Shown: piece by piece, positions 1-5,258 of the stretch
Layout of the letters: every line of letters starts with the position of its first letter
Numbering within the stretch: position 1 is the first letter of the stretch
Assembly (NCBI GenBank): GCA_938030845.1
Contig: CALHIC010000469.1
Span: 1-5,258 of the forward strand
Length of the DNA stretch: 5,258 nt
Origin: an uncultured Oribacterium sp.
GTDB lineage: Bacteria > Bacillota > Clostridia > Lachnospirales > Lachnospiraceae
Reading direction: 5' to 3'
The notes under the pieces: model-generated
Told to the model about the DNA's origin: nothing
Seen by the model: the letters and a program-made list of their open reading frames with translations, nothing else
Databases searched by the model: none
Position numbers and translations under genes: made by a program

Positions 1-22
1 AAAATTACATTAAAGTTTCTAT

Positions 23-42
23 TTAAGCAAATATATGCTTAA
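23..42 (-). terminator. Possible weak terminator hairpin after the 43-672 gene
   Basis: A perfect 7-bp inverted repeat, TTAAGCA (23-29) and TGCTTAA (36-42) with a 6-base AATATA loop, begins right after the stop codon of the minus-strand gene. The stem is AT-rich, and the minus strand after it has no clean T-run, so it is at best a weak intrinsic terminator. Position is the main argument for it. Confidence 0.25.
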
Positions 43-672
43 TTATTTTGACTCTGCCTCTTCTGCAGGTTTAGGTTCCTTCTTAGCAAGTGAAACTACT
101 TGATAAACGAAGTCTGTAGTCCATTTACGACTAAATCCAAGACGCTGATTATATTGGCGAACTGACATAACAGCCTTAATAACACCTGGATCAGAGAAAC
201 TATTCTTATCGTATATGTCATTTACAGTCTTCTCCGTCATCGTATAGATAGCTTTCTTGAAAAAGCCAGGAACCCGCAACTTAAACTTCATCAAATTACC
301 CACAAGCATCATCAAATCTTGTGAAAAGCCCTGGAACTGTATCATATAAGGCTGCACATCCTGCAACTTCCGACAGTTCTTACGTATGCTCTGATCTATT
401 TCCTTAAAGAAATTATCGTCCATTCCGTAGATTTCTTTCATCATCTTCCGGCAATGATTCTTCTCTCCAAGTCCTAATTTGTTGTTCAATGTAGGCACAT
501 GAAGTGTCGCCTTGAACGTGCGCAAATCAGGTAACATGCCTAAATTGTTGATGCCAAGATTAGCTGCTAACGATGCTTCGAAATACACGCGTATCAGCGT
601 CATGAAGTCTTCCATGCCGCCAACCTTAGCTTCAGTTTCCTTCTTTCCTAAGAGTTTAGAAAAAAATCCCAT
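43..672 (-). CDS. Hypothetical protein, 209 aa, Bacteroidetes type
   Basis: I do not recognise a named family. The frame can be opened as far as 738, but I place the start at the ATG at 670-672, giving MGFFSKLLGKK. A Bacteroidetes -7 promoter element (TATCTTTG, 727 to 720) lies inside the longer version, so transcription would start near 712-714 and the upstream ATG would not be in the mRNA. The product looks soluble: no signal peptide, no clear membrane segment, a Lys-rich N-terminus, a mostly helical middle with many Phe, Met and Lys residues (for example a GFFKKAIYTMTEK stretch), and a charged Lys/Pro/Glu tail. There is no Shine-Dalgarno sequence before the ATG, as is usual in Bacteroidetes. 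It is transcribed divergently from the sugar transferase, so a shared function cannot be assumed. It is probably a conserved hypothetical protein of Prevotella-like bacteria; the coding call is firm and the function unknown. Confidence 0.8.
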   Translation of the reverse strand: MGFFSKLLGKKETEAKVGGMEDFMTLIRVYFEASLAANLGINNLGMLPDLRTFKATLHVPTLNNKLGLGEKNHCRKMMKEIYGMDDNFFKEIDQSIRKNCRKLQDVQPYMIQFQGFSQDLMMLVGNLMKFKLRVPGFFKKAIYTMTEKTVNDIYDKNSFSDPGVIKAVMSVRQYNQRLGFSRKWTTDFVYQVVSLAKKEPKPAEEAESK

Positions 673-719
673 ACTATCTATTCTGTCAATAATTTTAATG
701 TAAGTTATAAAATGCTTTG

Positions 720-727
720 CAAAGATA
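720..727 (-). promoter_or_regulatory. Bacteroidetes-type -7 promoter element for the 43-672 gene
   Basis: Read on the minus strand, 727 to 720 is TATCTTTG, an exact match to the TAnnTTTG element recognised by the Bacteroidetes primary sigma factor. The -33 region about 20 bases upstream (around 748-752) has no clear TTTG, so that half is degenerate. The inferred transcription start near 712-714 leaves a leader of about 40 bases before the ATG at 672. Confidence 0.65.
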
Positions 728-738
728 CAATATTCCAA

Positions 739-1467
739 GCAATAAACCTAATTTTTCACACAAGAATATTTCTACACTAAACGCGACATATCTCTCTACA
801 AAACAAAGAAAGAACGCCATTATACCTGCGCACGAATTATATGTTAACTTTTATCATCAATCTTTACAATTCAGATTACTTTACCTGTAAATTTGAAACA
901 GAGCCCCTCCTCACTCCAAACACACCCCACTTTTTAGCAATTCACAACGCATTGACAATCAATTTATTACAAAAATCAATAAAAATCAGAATGTAAAATC
1001 ACGCTAAAAAGCACTGTATTTTGCATTGAATTACCCTGTAAATCACATCATATCAGCGGATATTCTGACGCAAACAGCCACGCAGTTTGAGTCAAGTGAC
1101 AGTGCATGATGACCGGAGTTGCATTACAAAAAGCCTGAAATTGGAAAACAAACTCTATTTTCCTGATTTTCTTTTCCTCTTTGGTCTCACTTCAAAGTGT
1201 TAAAAACAAGCAACAATATTTACAAAGAAGAAGAAACAACAGACAAGAACTTTCCACTTCATGAAAGGCTTGTAAAGAAACATGATAAAACGAAGACAGT
1301 GTACAGAGTTGCTGAAAAAGCACGAAACGCCAAGCCGATAGCGACAGAACAGCACAATTCATGGAGAATATGAAGCAAGTGAAACTCAATAGACATGAAT
1401 TTCCATACAGAACAACCCCATTCAACAGAGAGAAGCATGCCTTATTGAATAAAAAACTGTTTCAAAG
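739..1467. other. Non-coding divergent intergenic region with short repeated words
   Basis: No frame here has coding character. The region is AT-rich and separates two divergent genes. It holds short repeated words: TTACCTGTAAAT (881-892) and TTACCCTGTAAAT (1031-1043); TGTAAAATCACG (992-1003) and TGTAAATCAC (1037-1046); ATTACAAAAA at 966-975 and 1123-1132; TTGCATT at 1021-1027 and 1119-1125. These may be decayed copies of a dispersed non-coding repeat or simple AT-rich coincidence. I see no tRNA, riboswitch or clear hairpin. The large size may reflect a long control region for the polysaccharide gene, but no regulator site can be named. Confidence 0.5.
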
Positions 1468-1499
1468 TTTCCGAATTGCATTATTTTTTGTTATCTTTG
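1468..1499 (+). promoter_or_regulatory. Bacteroidetes-type promoter of the sugar transferase gene
   Basis: TATCTTTG at 1492-1499 matches the TAnnTTTG -7 consensus exactly. TTTC at 1468-1471 is one base off the TTTG -33 consensus and is separated from it by 20 bases, within the usual spacing. The expected start near 1504-1506 gives an A-rich leader of about 52 bases without Shine-Dalgarno, a typical Bacteroidetes arrangement, before the ATG at 1558. Confidence 0.75.
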
Positions 1500-1557
1500 C
1501 ACAATCGCATATAACAACAACAAACAAAAACGTATATTCTAATAAAATAAGTACACG

Positions 1558-2949
1558 ATGAGCCTAAACCTTAGTAGGAACGAATTCGTGCGTCGGTTGG
1601 TTACATTCAACGATTTCATGATTATCAACATCATTCTCGTTTGTTTTATCCTGCTGCTTCCCAATGATGTCCCCGACTATTTCCATAGTGCGACAAAGAT
1701 AACCGTGTTCACTGCCAATGCAGCTATGGGGGTTGCGCAATACTTCTTCAATACAATCGTGCACTATCGCAAGATTGAATTCGACAGGATTATACTCAGA
1801 GTGTCGCAATTAGTGACGACACATGTAATTCTCACTTACGCCTTTCTGAGTTTTCTCTGCCCACGCGAAAACTTCTTCCACATATCGGTACTCTATGCTT
1901 TCACGAGCTTTGCACTCATCATGCTCAGTCGTTTTGCCGAACGAGGAATACTGAATTATCTGCGACAGACTGGTCACAACTCACACAAAGTGCTGTTTGT
2001 GGGGCATGATCGCTCGCTTGCCGAGCTTTACAAGACAATGACAGGAGACCCTACCATGGGCTATTCTGTACGTGGATATTATGCCAACAAGGAGATTGAA
2101 AACTGTCCGAAATCCTTTCGATATTTAGGTTCACTTAAAGACTTCGGCACTAAGATGGAACAAGAAGACAGGGCATTTGCCGAGGAGATATTCTGCAGTC
2201 TGAGTCATGACTACAATGATTTCATTGCACAGATTATGAAATTCTGCGATGCCAATGTCATCCGCTTCTACTATCTCCCGCGTACATTTGGAACCTATCG
2301 GCTACGCCTGAAACCTGAATTCATGGGCGATACATTGCTATATACAAACCACATTGAGCCACTTGCAATCATGAGCAATCGGCTCATCAAACGGTCTTTC
2401 GACATCGTGGTATCAGCAATTGCATGCCTTTGCCTGCTCCCGCTCATCCCTATCATTGCCATCATTATCAAGCTCCAAAGTCCGGGGCCGACGTTCTTTG
2501 TGCAAGAACGCACAGGGTTTGAAGGGAAATCATTCAAATGTTACAAGTTTCGAAGTATGCATGTCAACAAGAATGCCGACACAGAACAAGCTACCAAGAA
2601 CGATCCACGCAAGTTTGCTTTCGGCAATTTCATGCGGAAAACCAATATTGATGAACTGCCACAATTTTTCAATGTCCTACGGGGGGATATGTCCCTCATC
2701 GGTCCCAGACCGGAGAGAACCCAGTTTGTGGAGCAGTTTAAGGAACAGATTCCCCGTTATATGATTAAGCATCAGGTTCGACCGGGGATGACCGGCTGGG
2801 CGCAGGTGAACGGTTTTAGAGGAGATACTTCCATAGAGGGAAGAATTCGTTGTGACCTTTGGTATATTGAAAACTGGAGCCTTTCTTTGGATATTCGCAT
2901 ACTCTTTTTAACCCTATGGAAAGGATTTATTAACAAAAATGCCTATTAA
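1558..2949 (+). CDS. Undecaprenyl-phosphate sugar phosphotransferase (WcaJ-like), apparent chimera
   Basis: This is a polyprenyl-phosphate hexose-1-phosphate transferase, 463 aa, the usual size of WcaJ-type enzymes. The family moves a sugar phosphate, often glucose-1-phosphate, from a UDP-sugar to undecaprenyl phosphate at the inner face of the membrane, starting capsule or exopolysaccharide synthesis. Four likely membrane segments lie near residues 20-35, 48-66, 86-102 and 109-124. A nucleotide-binding-like fold starts at VLFVGHD (145-151). The catalytic sugar transferase domain runs from about 276 to the end: hydrophobic hairpin 282-305, SPGP 308-311, Q-E-R 316-318, YKFRSM 329-334, catalytic Asp-Glu 365-366, GPRPE 382-386, RPGMTGWAQV 408-417. 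All key residues are present. The first ~365 residues look Bacteroidetes-type; residues from about 375 on (GDMSLIGPRPE, VEQFKEQIPRYMIKHQVRPGM, the FINKNAY end) look like Lachnospiraceae. The true Bacteroidetes gene and the true Firmicute gene are therefore probably both incomplete here. The family call is firm; the integrity of the gene is doubtful. Confidence 0.9.
   Translation: MSLNLSRNEFVRRLVTFNDFMIINIILVCFILLLPNDVPDYFHSATKITVFTANAAMGVAQYFFNTIVHYRKIEFDRIILRVSQLVTTHVILTYAFLSFLCPRENFFHISVLYAFTSFALIMLSRFAERGILNYLRQTGHNSHKVLFVGHDRSLAELYKTMTGDPTMGYSVRGYYANKEIENCPKSFRYLGSLKDFGTKMEQEDRAFAEEIFCSLSHDYNDFIAQIMKFCDANVIRFYYLPRTFGTYRLRLKPEFMGDTLLYTNHIEPLAIMSNRLIKRSFDIVVSAIACLCLLPLIPIIAIIIKLQSPGPTFFVQERTGFEGKSFKCYKFRSMHVNKNADTEQATKNDPRKFAFGNFMRKTNIDELPQFFNVLRGDMSLIGPRPERTQFVEQFKEQIPRYMIKHQVRPGMTGWAQVNGFRGDTSIEGRIRCDLWYIENWSLSLDIRILFLTLWKGFINKNAY
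2647..2682. other. Probable junction between Bacteroidetes and Firmicutes DNA
   Basis: The sugar transferase switches lineage character here. KTN (361-363) before IDELPQFF is the Bacteroidetes form, where Firmicutes proteins usually have Ser in place of Asn. Immediately after FFNVL the sequence reads RGDMSLIGPRPE, a Firmicutes form, where Bacteroidetes proteins typically have LGNMSVVGPRPH. The bases between encode IDELPQFFNVL, which is nearly invariant across both phyla, so the breakpoint cannot be placed more precisely. The assignment rests on my knowledge of family sequences, supported by codon, promoter and ribosome-binding-site differences on the two sides. Confidence 0.75.
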
Positions 2950-2966
2950 TTTTTTTGTGTTTTCAT

Positions 2967-2977
2967 GGTATTATACC
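2967..2977. repeat. Short perfect palindrome upstream of the LCP gene
   Basis: GGTAT-T-ATACC is an 11-base inverted repeat in the 73-base gap between the sugar transferase stop and the LCP start. It contains TATTAT, which could serve as a -10 box, but no -35 box stands at about 17 bases upstream. It could be a small operator or chance. Otherwise the gap holds only T-runs and the LCP ribosome binding site. Confidence 0.2.
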
Positions 2978-3011
2978 TTGATTCCTGTAAAATAAGCTTT
3001 GAAATTGATTT

Positions 3012-3016
3012 GGAGG
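3012..3016 (+). promoter_or_regulatory. Shine-Dalgarno sequence that sets the LCP start
   Basis: GGAGG lies six bases before a GTG at 3023-3025. The frame can be opened earlier with TTG at 2999, but that codon has no ribosome binding site and the GGAGG would then fall inside the gene. The strong site argues for GTG as the start and for a Firmicute origin, since the left-hand genes lack such sites. Confidence 0.85.
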
Positions 3017-3022
3017 AGTAGT

Positions 3023-4915
3023 GTGGCATTAGAACAGAATAAGGGGAGAAGACCTCATAGTCATAGTGGAAATCAAGAGAGCAATCATAGCTCTTCAGCG
3101 GAAGTAAAGAACCCGTCGGAAATAAAGAAGAGGGAGAGTGCTCCCCTTTCCGAGAAAGAGCAGGATTTAAAGGCACAGATTGCAAGAGGAAAGCGCTTGC
3201 AGGAAGACCGCCCTACAGGAAGAGAGCAGGGGAAGGAAGATCTGTCTTTTTTGGATAAGAAGTTATCCCAAGAAGGAAAGAGAGAGAAAAATGTAGACTT
3301 CTATACTCTTCCCAAAGAAAGAAACGAGGAGAAGCGCAAGAGCTCTTTGGATATTTTGCAGGTGAATTCTCCGGACCAGATCGAGGAAGAGCTGGAAGAG
3401 TACTATGATGAGAAAAATAAAAAGAAGAAATCTCTGTGGAAGAAGGTTCTTCTGATTTCCGTTATCGAAATTCTCACTTTGATTATGATTTTCTGTACCG
3501 GTTATGTGGTTCGCTACATGAATATCAAGCCGGATGTGCAGTTTAATACAAAGAACGTTAAGAATGACAATATCGATGTCAAAAAGCAGGAGCAGATGCA
3601 GGGCTACTGGACCATAGCCGTTTTCGGTGTTGATTCCCGTGACGGTGGAGTGGGTCGTGGAGCCAATGCGGATGTGCAGATTATTGTTTGTATTGACAGG
3701 GGCACGGGAGAGGTAAAGCTGGCTTCCGTATTCCGTGATACCTATTTGAATCTGGCGGCAGGCTCCCGTTTTGCCAAGATTAACGAGGCCTATGCGGACG
3801 GCGGTCCGGAACAGGCGGTTGCGGCCCTCAATAAAAATCTGGATTTGGATATTGAACACTATGCCACCTTTAACTGGAGAGCAGTAGCGGATGTGATTAC
3901 CATGCTGGGGGGAGTGGATATTGACATTACCCAGAAGGAATTCCGTTACATGAATGCCTATATTCATGAGACCAGCATTGAGTCCAAGGTCAATGAGAAG
4001 AATCCTGCGGCGGAGTATATCAAGGGACCGGGAATGCAGCATTTGGACGGTGTACAGGCGGTAGCATATGCCAGACTTCGTTACATGGATGATGACTTTA
4101 CCAGAACCAAGAGACAAAGAGAGGTCATCTCTCAGGTTCTTGCCAATGCCAAGAAGGCGGATTTAGCCACCTTGACCAATGTTATTGACACCGTTCTTCC
4201 TCAGATTGCCTTTAATGTGGATGTGGGAGATATTTTAGAGCTGGCTAAGGGTGTTAACCGATACAATATTGTAGGTTCCGAAGGCTTCCCCTATGATTTA
4301 ACCACACAAATGATGGGAAAGAAGGGAGACTGTGTTATTCCTCAGTCCTTAGCTTCCAATGTAACCAAGCTTCATGCTTATCTCTTTAATGATACGAATT
4401 ATAAGCCTTCCGCTGCAGTCTGGACCTATAGTGACAAGATTGCGGAGGATTCCGGAAGCTATAAGAACGGAAGAGGAGACAGCGACAGCAGCTCCAAAAA
4501 GAAGAAATCCTCAGAAGACAGAGAGGAAGAAGAGAATAGTAAAAAGAAGAAGAGTTCCACGGAAGAAAGCGGAAAGAAGAAATCTCAGTCCGAGGAAAGC
4601 TCCGAGTCCAAGAAATCCAAAACAGAGACGGACAGCAACGGAAAAACCGTAGAAAGTACAAAGAATTCCGAATCCAAGCAGGAAAGCAAAGAGAGCAAGA
4701 AGGGCGAAATTCAGTACACGGAAGAAAGTACTACGGGAGAAAACAAGAAAATCACGGAAGAAAGCAAGAAATCCAACGAAGAGACGAAGAAATCCGTGGA
4801 AGAAACAAAGAAAAAGGAAAATAATGCTGAACCGAGCATCGGCAATAATCCGCCTACTGCGGCAAGCTCCCAAAATTCCGGAGAGAATCCGGGACCGGGA
4901 GATATTGTAGATTAG
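3023..4915 (+). CDS. LytR-CpsA-Psr (LCP) family cell-wall glycopolymer ligase, long-tailed
   Basis: LCP enzymes move a glycopolymer (teichoic acid, capsule or other wall polysaccharide) from its undecaprenyl carrier to peptidoglycan, outside the membrane of Gram-positive bacteria. From the GTG start the protein has 630 aa. Residues 1-141 are very hydrophilic and Lys/Glu-rich, predicted cytoplasmic. One membrane segment spans 142-163. The LCP catalytic domain runs from about 195 to 370: FGVDSRD (201-207), NAD (215-217), SVFRDTYLNL (235-244, with the conserved Arg-Asp pair 238-239), KINEAYADGGPEQA (252-265), LGGVDIDI near 300, LDGVQAVAYARLR (341-353) and RTKRQ (361-365). Asp204, Asp217, Arg238 and the later arginines are the positions expected to bind metal and pyrophosphate. 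A further folded part reaches about 475, then a 155-residue Lys/Glu/Ser/Thr tail. Both the N-terminal extension and the tail exceed the usual ~300-400 aa LCP form. It lies 73 bases after the transferase and 30 before a membrane protein gene, consistent with one polysaccharide operon on the Firmicute side. Confidence 0.92.
   Translation: MALEQNKGRRPHSHSGNQESNHSSSAEVKNPSEIKKRESAPLSEKEQDLKAQIARGKRLQEDRPTGREQGKEDLSFLDKKLSQEGKREKNVDFYTLPKERNEEKRKSSLDILQVNSPDQIEEELEEYYDEKNKKKKSLWKKVLLISVIEILTLIMIFCTGYVVRYMNIKPDVQFNTKNVKNDNIDVKKQEQMQGYWTIAVFGVDSRDGGVGRGANADVQIIVCIDRGTGEVKLASVFRDTYLNLAAGSRFAKINEAYADGGPEQAVAALNKNLDLDIEHYATFNWRAVADVITMLGGVDIDITQKEFRYMNAYIHETSIESKVNEKNPAAEYIKGPGMQHLDGVQAVAYARLRYMDDDFTRTKRQREVISQVLANAKKADLATLTNVIDTVLPQIAFNVDVGDILELAKGVNRYNIVGSEGFPYDLTTQMMGKKGDCVIPQSLASNVTKLHAYLFNDTNYKPSAAVWTYSDKIAEDSGSYKNGRGDSDSSSKKKKSSEDREEEENSKKKKSSTEESGKKKSQSEESSESKKSKTETDSNGKTVESTKNSESKQESKESKKGEIQYTEESTTGENKKITEESKKSNEETKKSVEETKKKENNAEPSIGNNPPTAASSQNSGENPGPGDIVD
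4448..4912 (+). repeat. Lys/Glu/Ser-rich low-complexity C-terminal tail of the LCP protein
   Basis: Residues 476-630 of the LCP protein are almost entirely Lys, Glu, Ser, Thr, Asn and Gly, in loose repeats such as KKKKSS (twice), EESKKS, EETKKS and EETKKK, ending in a Pro/Asn/Gly-rich stretch. The coding strand is strongly purine-rich. No sortase LPxTG motif and no membrane anchor is present at the end. A disordered, mixed-charge segment on the outer side of the membrane could cross or bind the cell wall; that role is inference. Confidence 0.75.
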
Positions 4916-4945
4916 CGTTTTGCAAAAAATGAATGAGGGAGAGCT

Positions 4946-5258
4946 ATGGAACTGAAGGACTCAAAGGCCAAAAGGGACTTTTATACAATCGGGAATGGAA
5001 TTTGTTTACTCTACCTTGTATTGATGCTTTTGGTTTTTCCCCTCTATTCCCGGGATAAATACTTTGATATTCTCCAGGCCCGTTTTGATTTTTTCTGGAT
5101 TTGCAGCAGTGTTTTTTCCGTACTGCTCTTTGCCTTTGTGGCCTTGTATTCTTTGACCTTAAAGAAGGAAGAACGAAAAGAGATTCTTCCTTCTCTTTTT
5201 TGGAAGAAAGAAGGAGAAAAGAAGAGGGCCTTATTAGCATCGGATCTTCCGTTTTTTC
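4946..5258 (+). CDS. Multi-spanning membrane protein, 3' truncated by window edge; possible O-antigen ligase/polymerase-like
   Basis: An open frame begins at ATG 4946-4948, with GAGGGA at 4935-4940 five bases upstream, and runs off the window without a stop (104 residues visible). It starts MELKDSKAKRDFYTIGNG, has a first membrane segment at about 16-34 (ending LLVFPLY), a short loop with YFDILQARFDFF, a second membrane segment at about 50-72, then a Lys/Glu-rich loop (73-94). The pattern of a short charged N-terminus followed by a VFPLY segment and a YF-IL-A-F-F loop reminds me of Lachnospiraceae proteins annotated as O-antigen ligase family, which polymerise or transfer surface polysaccharides. 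That fits a location 30 bases after an LCP gene. The coding call is good; the family call is tentative because any catalytic region lies beyond the window. Confidence 0.75.
   Translation, partial: MELKDSKAKRDFYTIGNGICLLYLVLMLLVFPLYSRDKYFDILQARFDFFWICSSVFSVLLFAFVALYSLTLKKEERKEILPSLFWKKEGEKKRALLASDLPFF
5163..5201 (+). repeat. Terminator-like inverted repeat inside the last gene
   Basis: An 11-bp perfect stem, AGAAGGAAGAA (5163-5173) with TTCTTCCTTCT (5184-5194), has a 10-base loop and is followed by C and six Ts (5196-5201). The shape is that of a Rho-independent terminator, but the stem has only four G-C pairs and the whole element lies within an open, plausible coding frame (Lys/Glu-rich loop then LPSLFW). 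Chance in a polypurine/polypyrimidine stretch is a good alternative. Confidence 0.35.

Noticed and set aside
673..738. Longer N-terminus for the minus-strand gene, starting at ATG 738
   Set aside because: The -7 promoter element at 727-720 lies within it, so this stretch would be mostly upstream of the transcript; MGFFSKLLGKK at 672 is a better start.
1192..1425. 77-residue minus-strand frame rich in Leu, Phe, Ser and Cys
   Set aside because: No promoter or start signal. The hydrophobic composition is what the complement of A-rich non-coding DNA gives.
1361..1561. 66-residue plus-strand frame upstream of the sugar transferase
   Set aside because: The transferase promoter (1468-1499) and leader lie inside it; the composition is AT-rich and low in complexity, with no ribosome binding or conserved character.
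2680..2686. Frameshift or sequencing error at the run of Gs at the junction
   Set aside because: The frame is correct on both sides (FFNVL then RGDMSLIGPRPE) with conserved residues intact, so no base needs to be added or removed.
2933..2958. ACAAAAA/TTTTTGT pairing at the end of the sugar transferase as a terminator
   Set aside because: The stem is almost only A-T and too weak, it overlaps the final codons, and a downstream gene in the same direction follows closely.
3263..4117. 284-residue minus-strand frame inside the LCP gene
   Set aside because: It is fully antisense to a well-supported LCP domain; the protein has no family features and is best explained by codon bias of the real gene.
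4374..4873. Several overlapping frames on both strands in the LCP tail
   Set aside because: Shadows of the purine-rich Lys/Glu/Ser repeats; Arg-rich on the plus strand and Phe/Leu/Ser-rich on the minus, as expected from AAG/GAA repeats.
4448..4912. CRISPR-like or tandem DNA repeat array
   Set aside because: The repeats are irregular and kept at the protein level only (Lys/Glu/Ser tail); there are no equal-length repeats with unique spacers.

Overview
The window appears to join DNA from two different bacterial phyla. Bases 1 to about 2650 read as Bacteroidetes, most like Prevotella. Two promoters there carry the TAnnTTTG -7 element of that phylum, start codons lack Shine-Dalgarno sequences and sit behind A-rich leaders, and arginine codons are mostly CGN. 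Bases from about 2680 to 5258 read as a Gram-positive Firmicute, most like Lachnospiraceae. Genes there have strong GGAGG or GAGGGA ribosome binding sites at ideal spacing, AGA is a common arginine codon, and the main gene is a LytR-CpsA-Psr (LCP) protein, a Gram-positive cell-wall glycopolymer ligase.

Layout. A conserved-looking protein of unknown function (43-672, minus) and a sugar-phosphate transferase (1558-2949, plus) are divergently transcribed from a non-coding region of about 890 bp. That region holds both promoters and some short repeated words. The sugar transferase is one open frame of 463 residues, but it looks like a hybrid. Its membrane and nucleotide-binding-like N-terminal part, and the catalytic domain up to the DELPQFFNVL motif, are Bacteroidetes-type. 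The last ~90 residues, ending FINKNAY, are Firmicutes-type. After it come an LCP protein (3023-4915), with a long charged cytoplasmic N-terminus and a ~155-residue Lys/Glu/Ser-rich tail, and the start of a multi-spanning membrane protein cut by the window edge (4946-5258), possibly an O-antigen ligase/polymerase-like protein.

Function. Each half makes sense as part of a surface-polysaccharide locus. The sugar transferase would load the first sugar phosphate onto undecaprenyl phosphate. On the Firmicute side, an LCP enzyme would attach the finished polymer to the wall, and a membrane protein may polymerise or ligate it. The join lies in the most conserved stretch of the transferase, within about 35 bases. 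This fits a metagenome assembly chimera made through a shared k-mer better than a natural fusion, though the sequence alone cannot exclude homologous recombination between phyla. I found no CRISPR array, RNA gene, mobile element or convincing new system; the junction is the main item to check.
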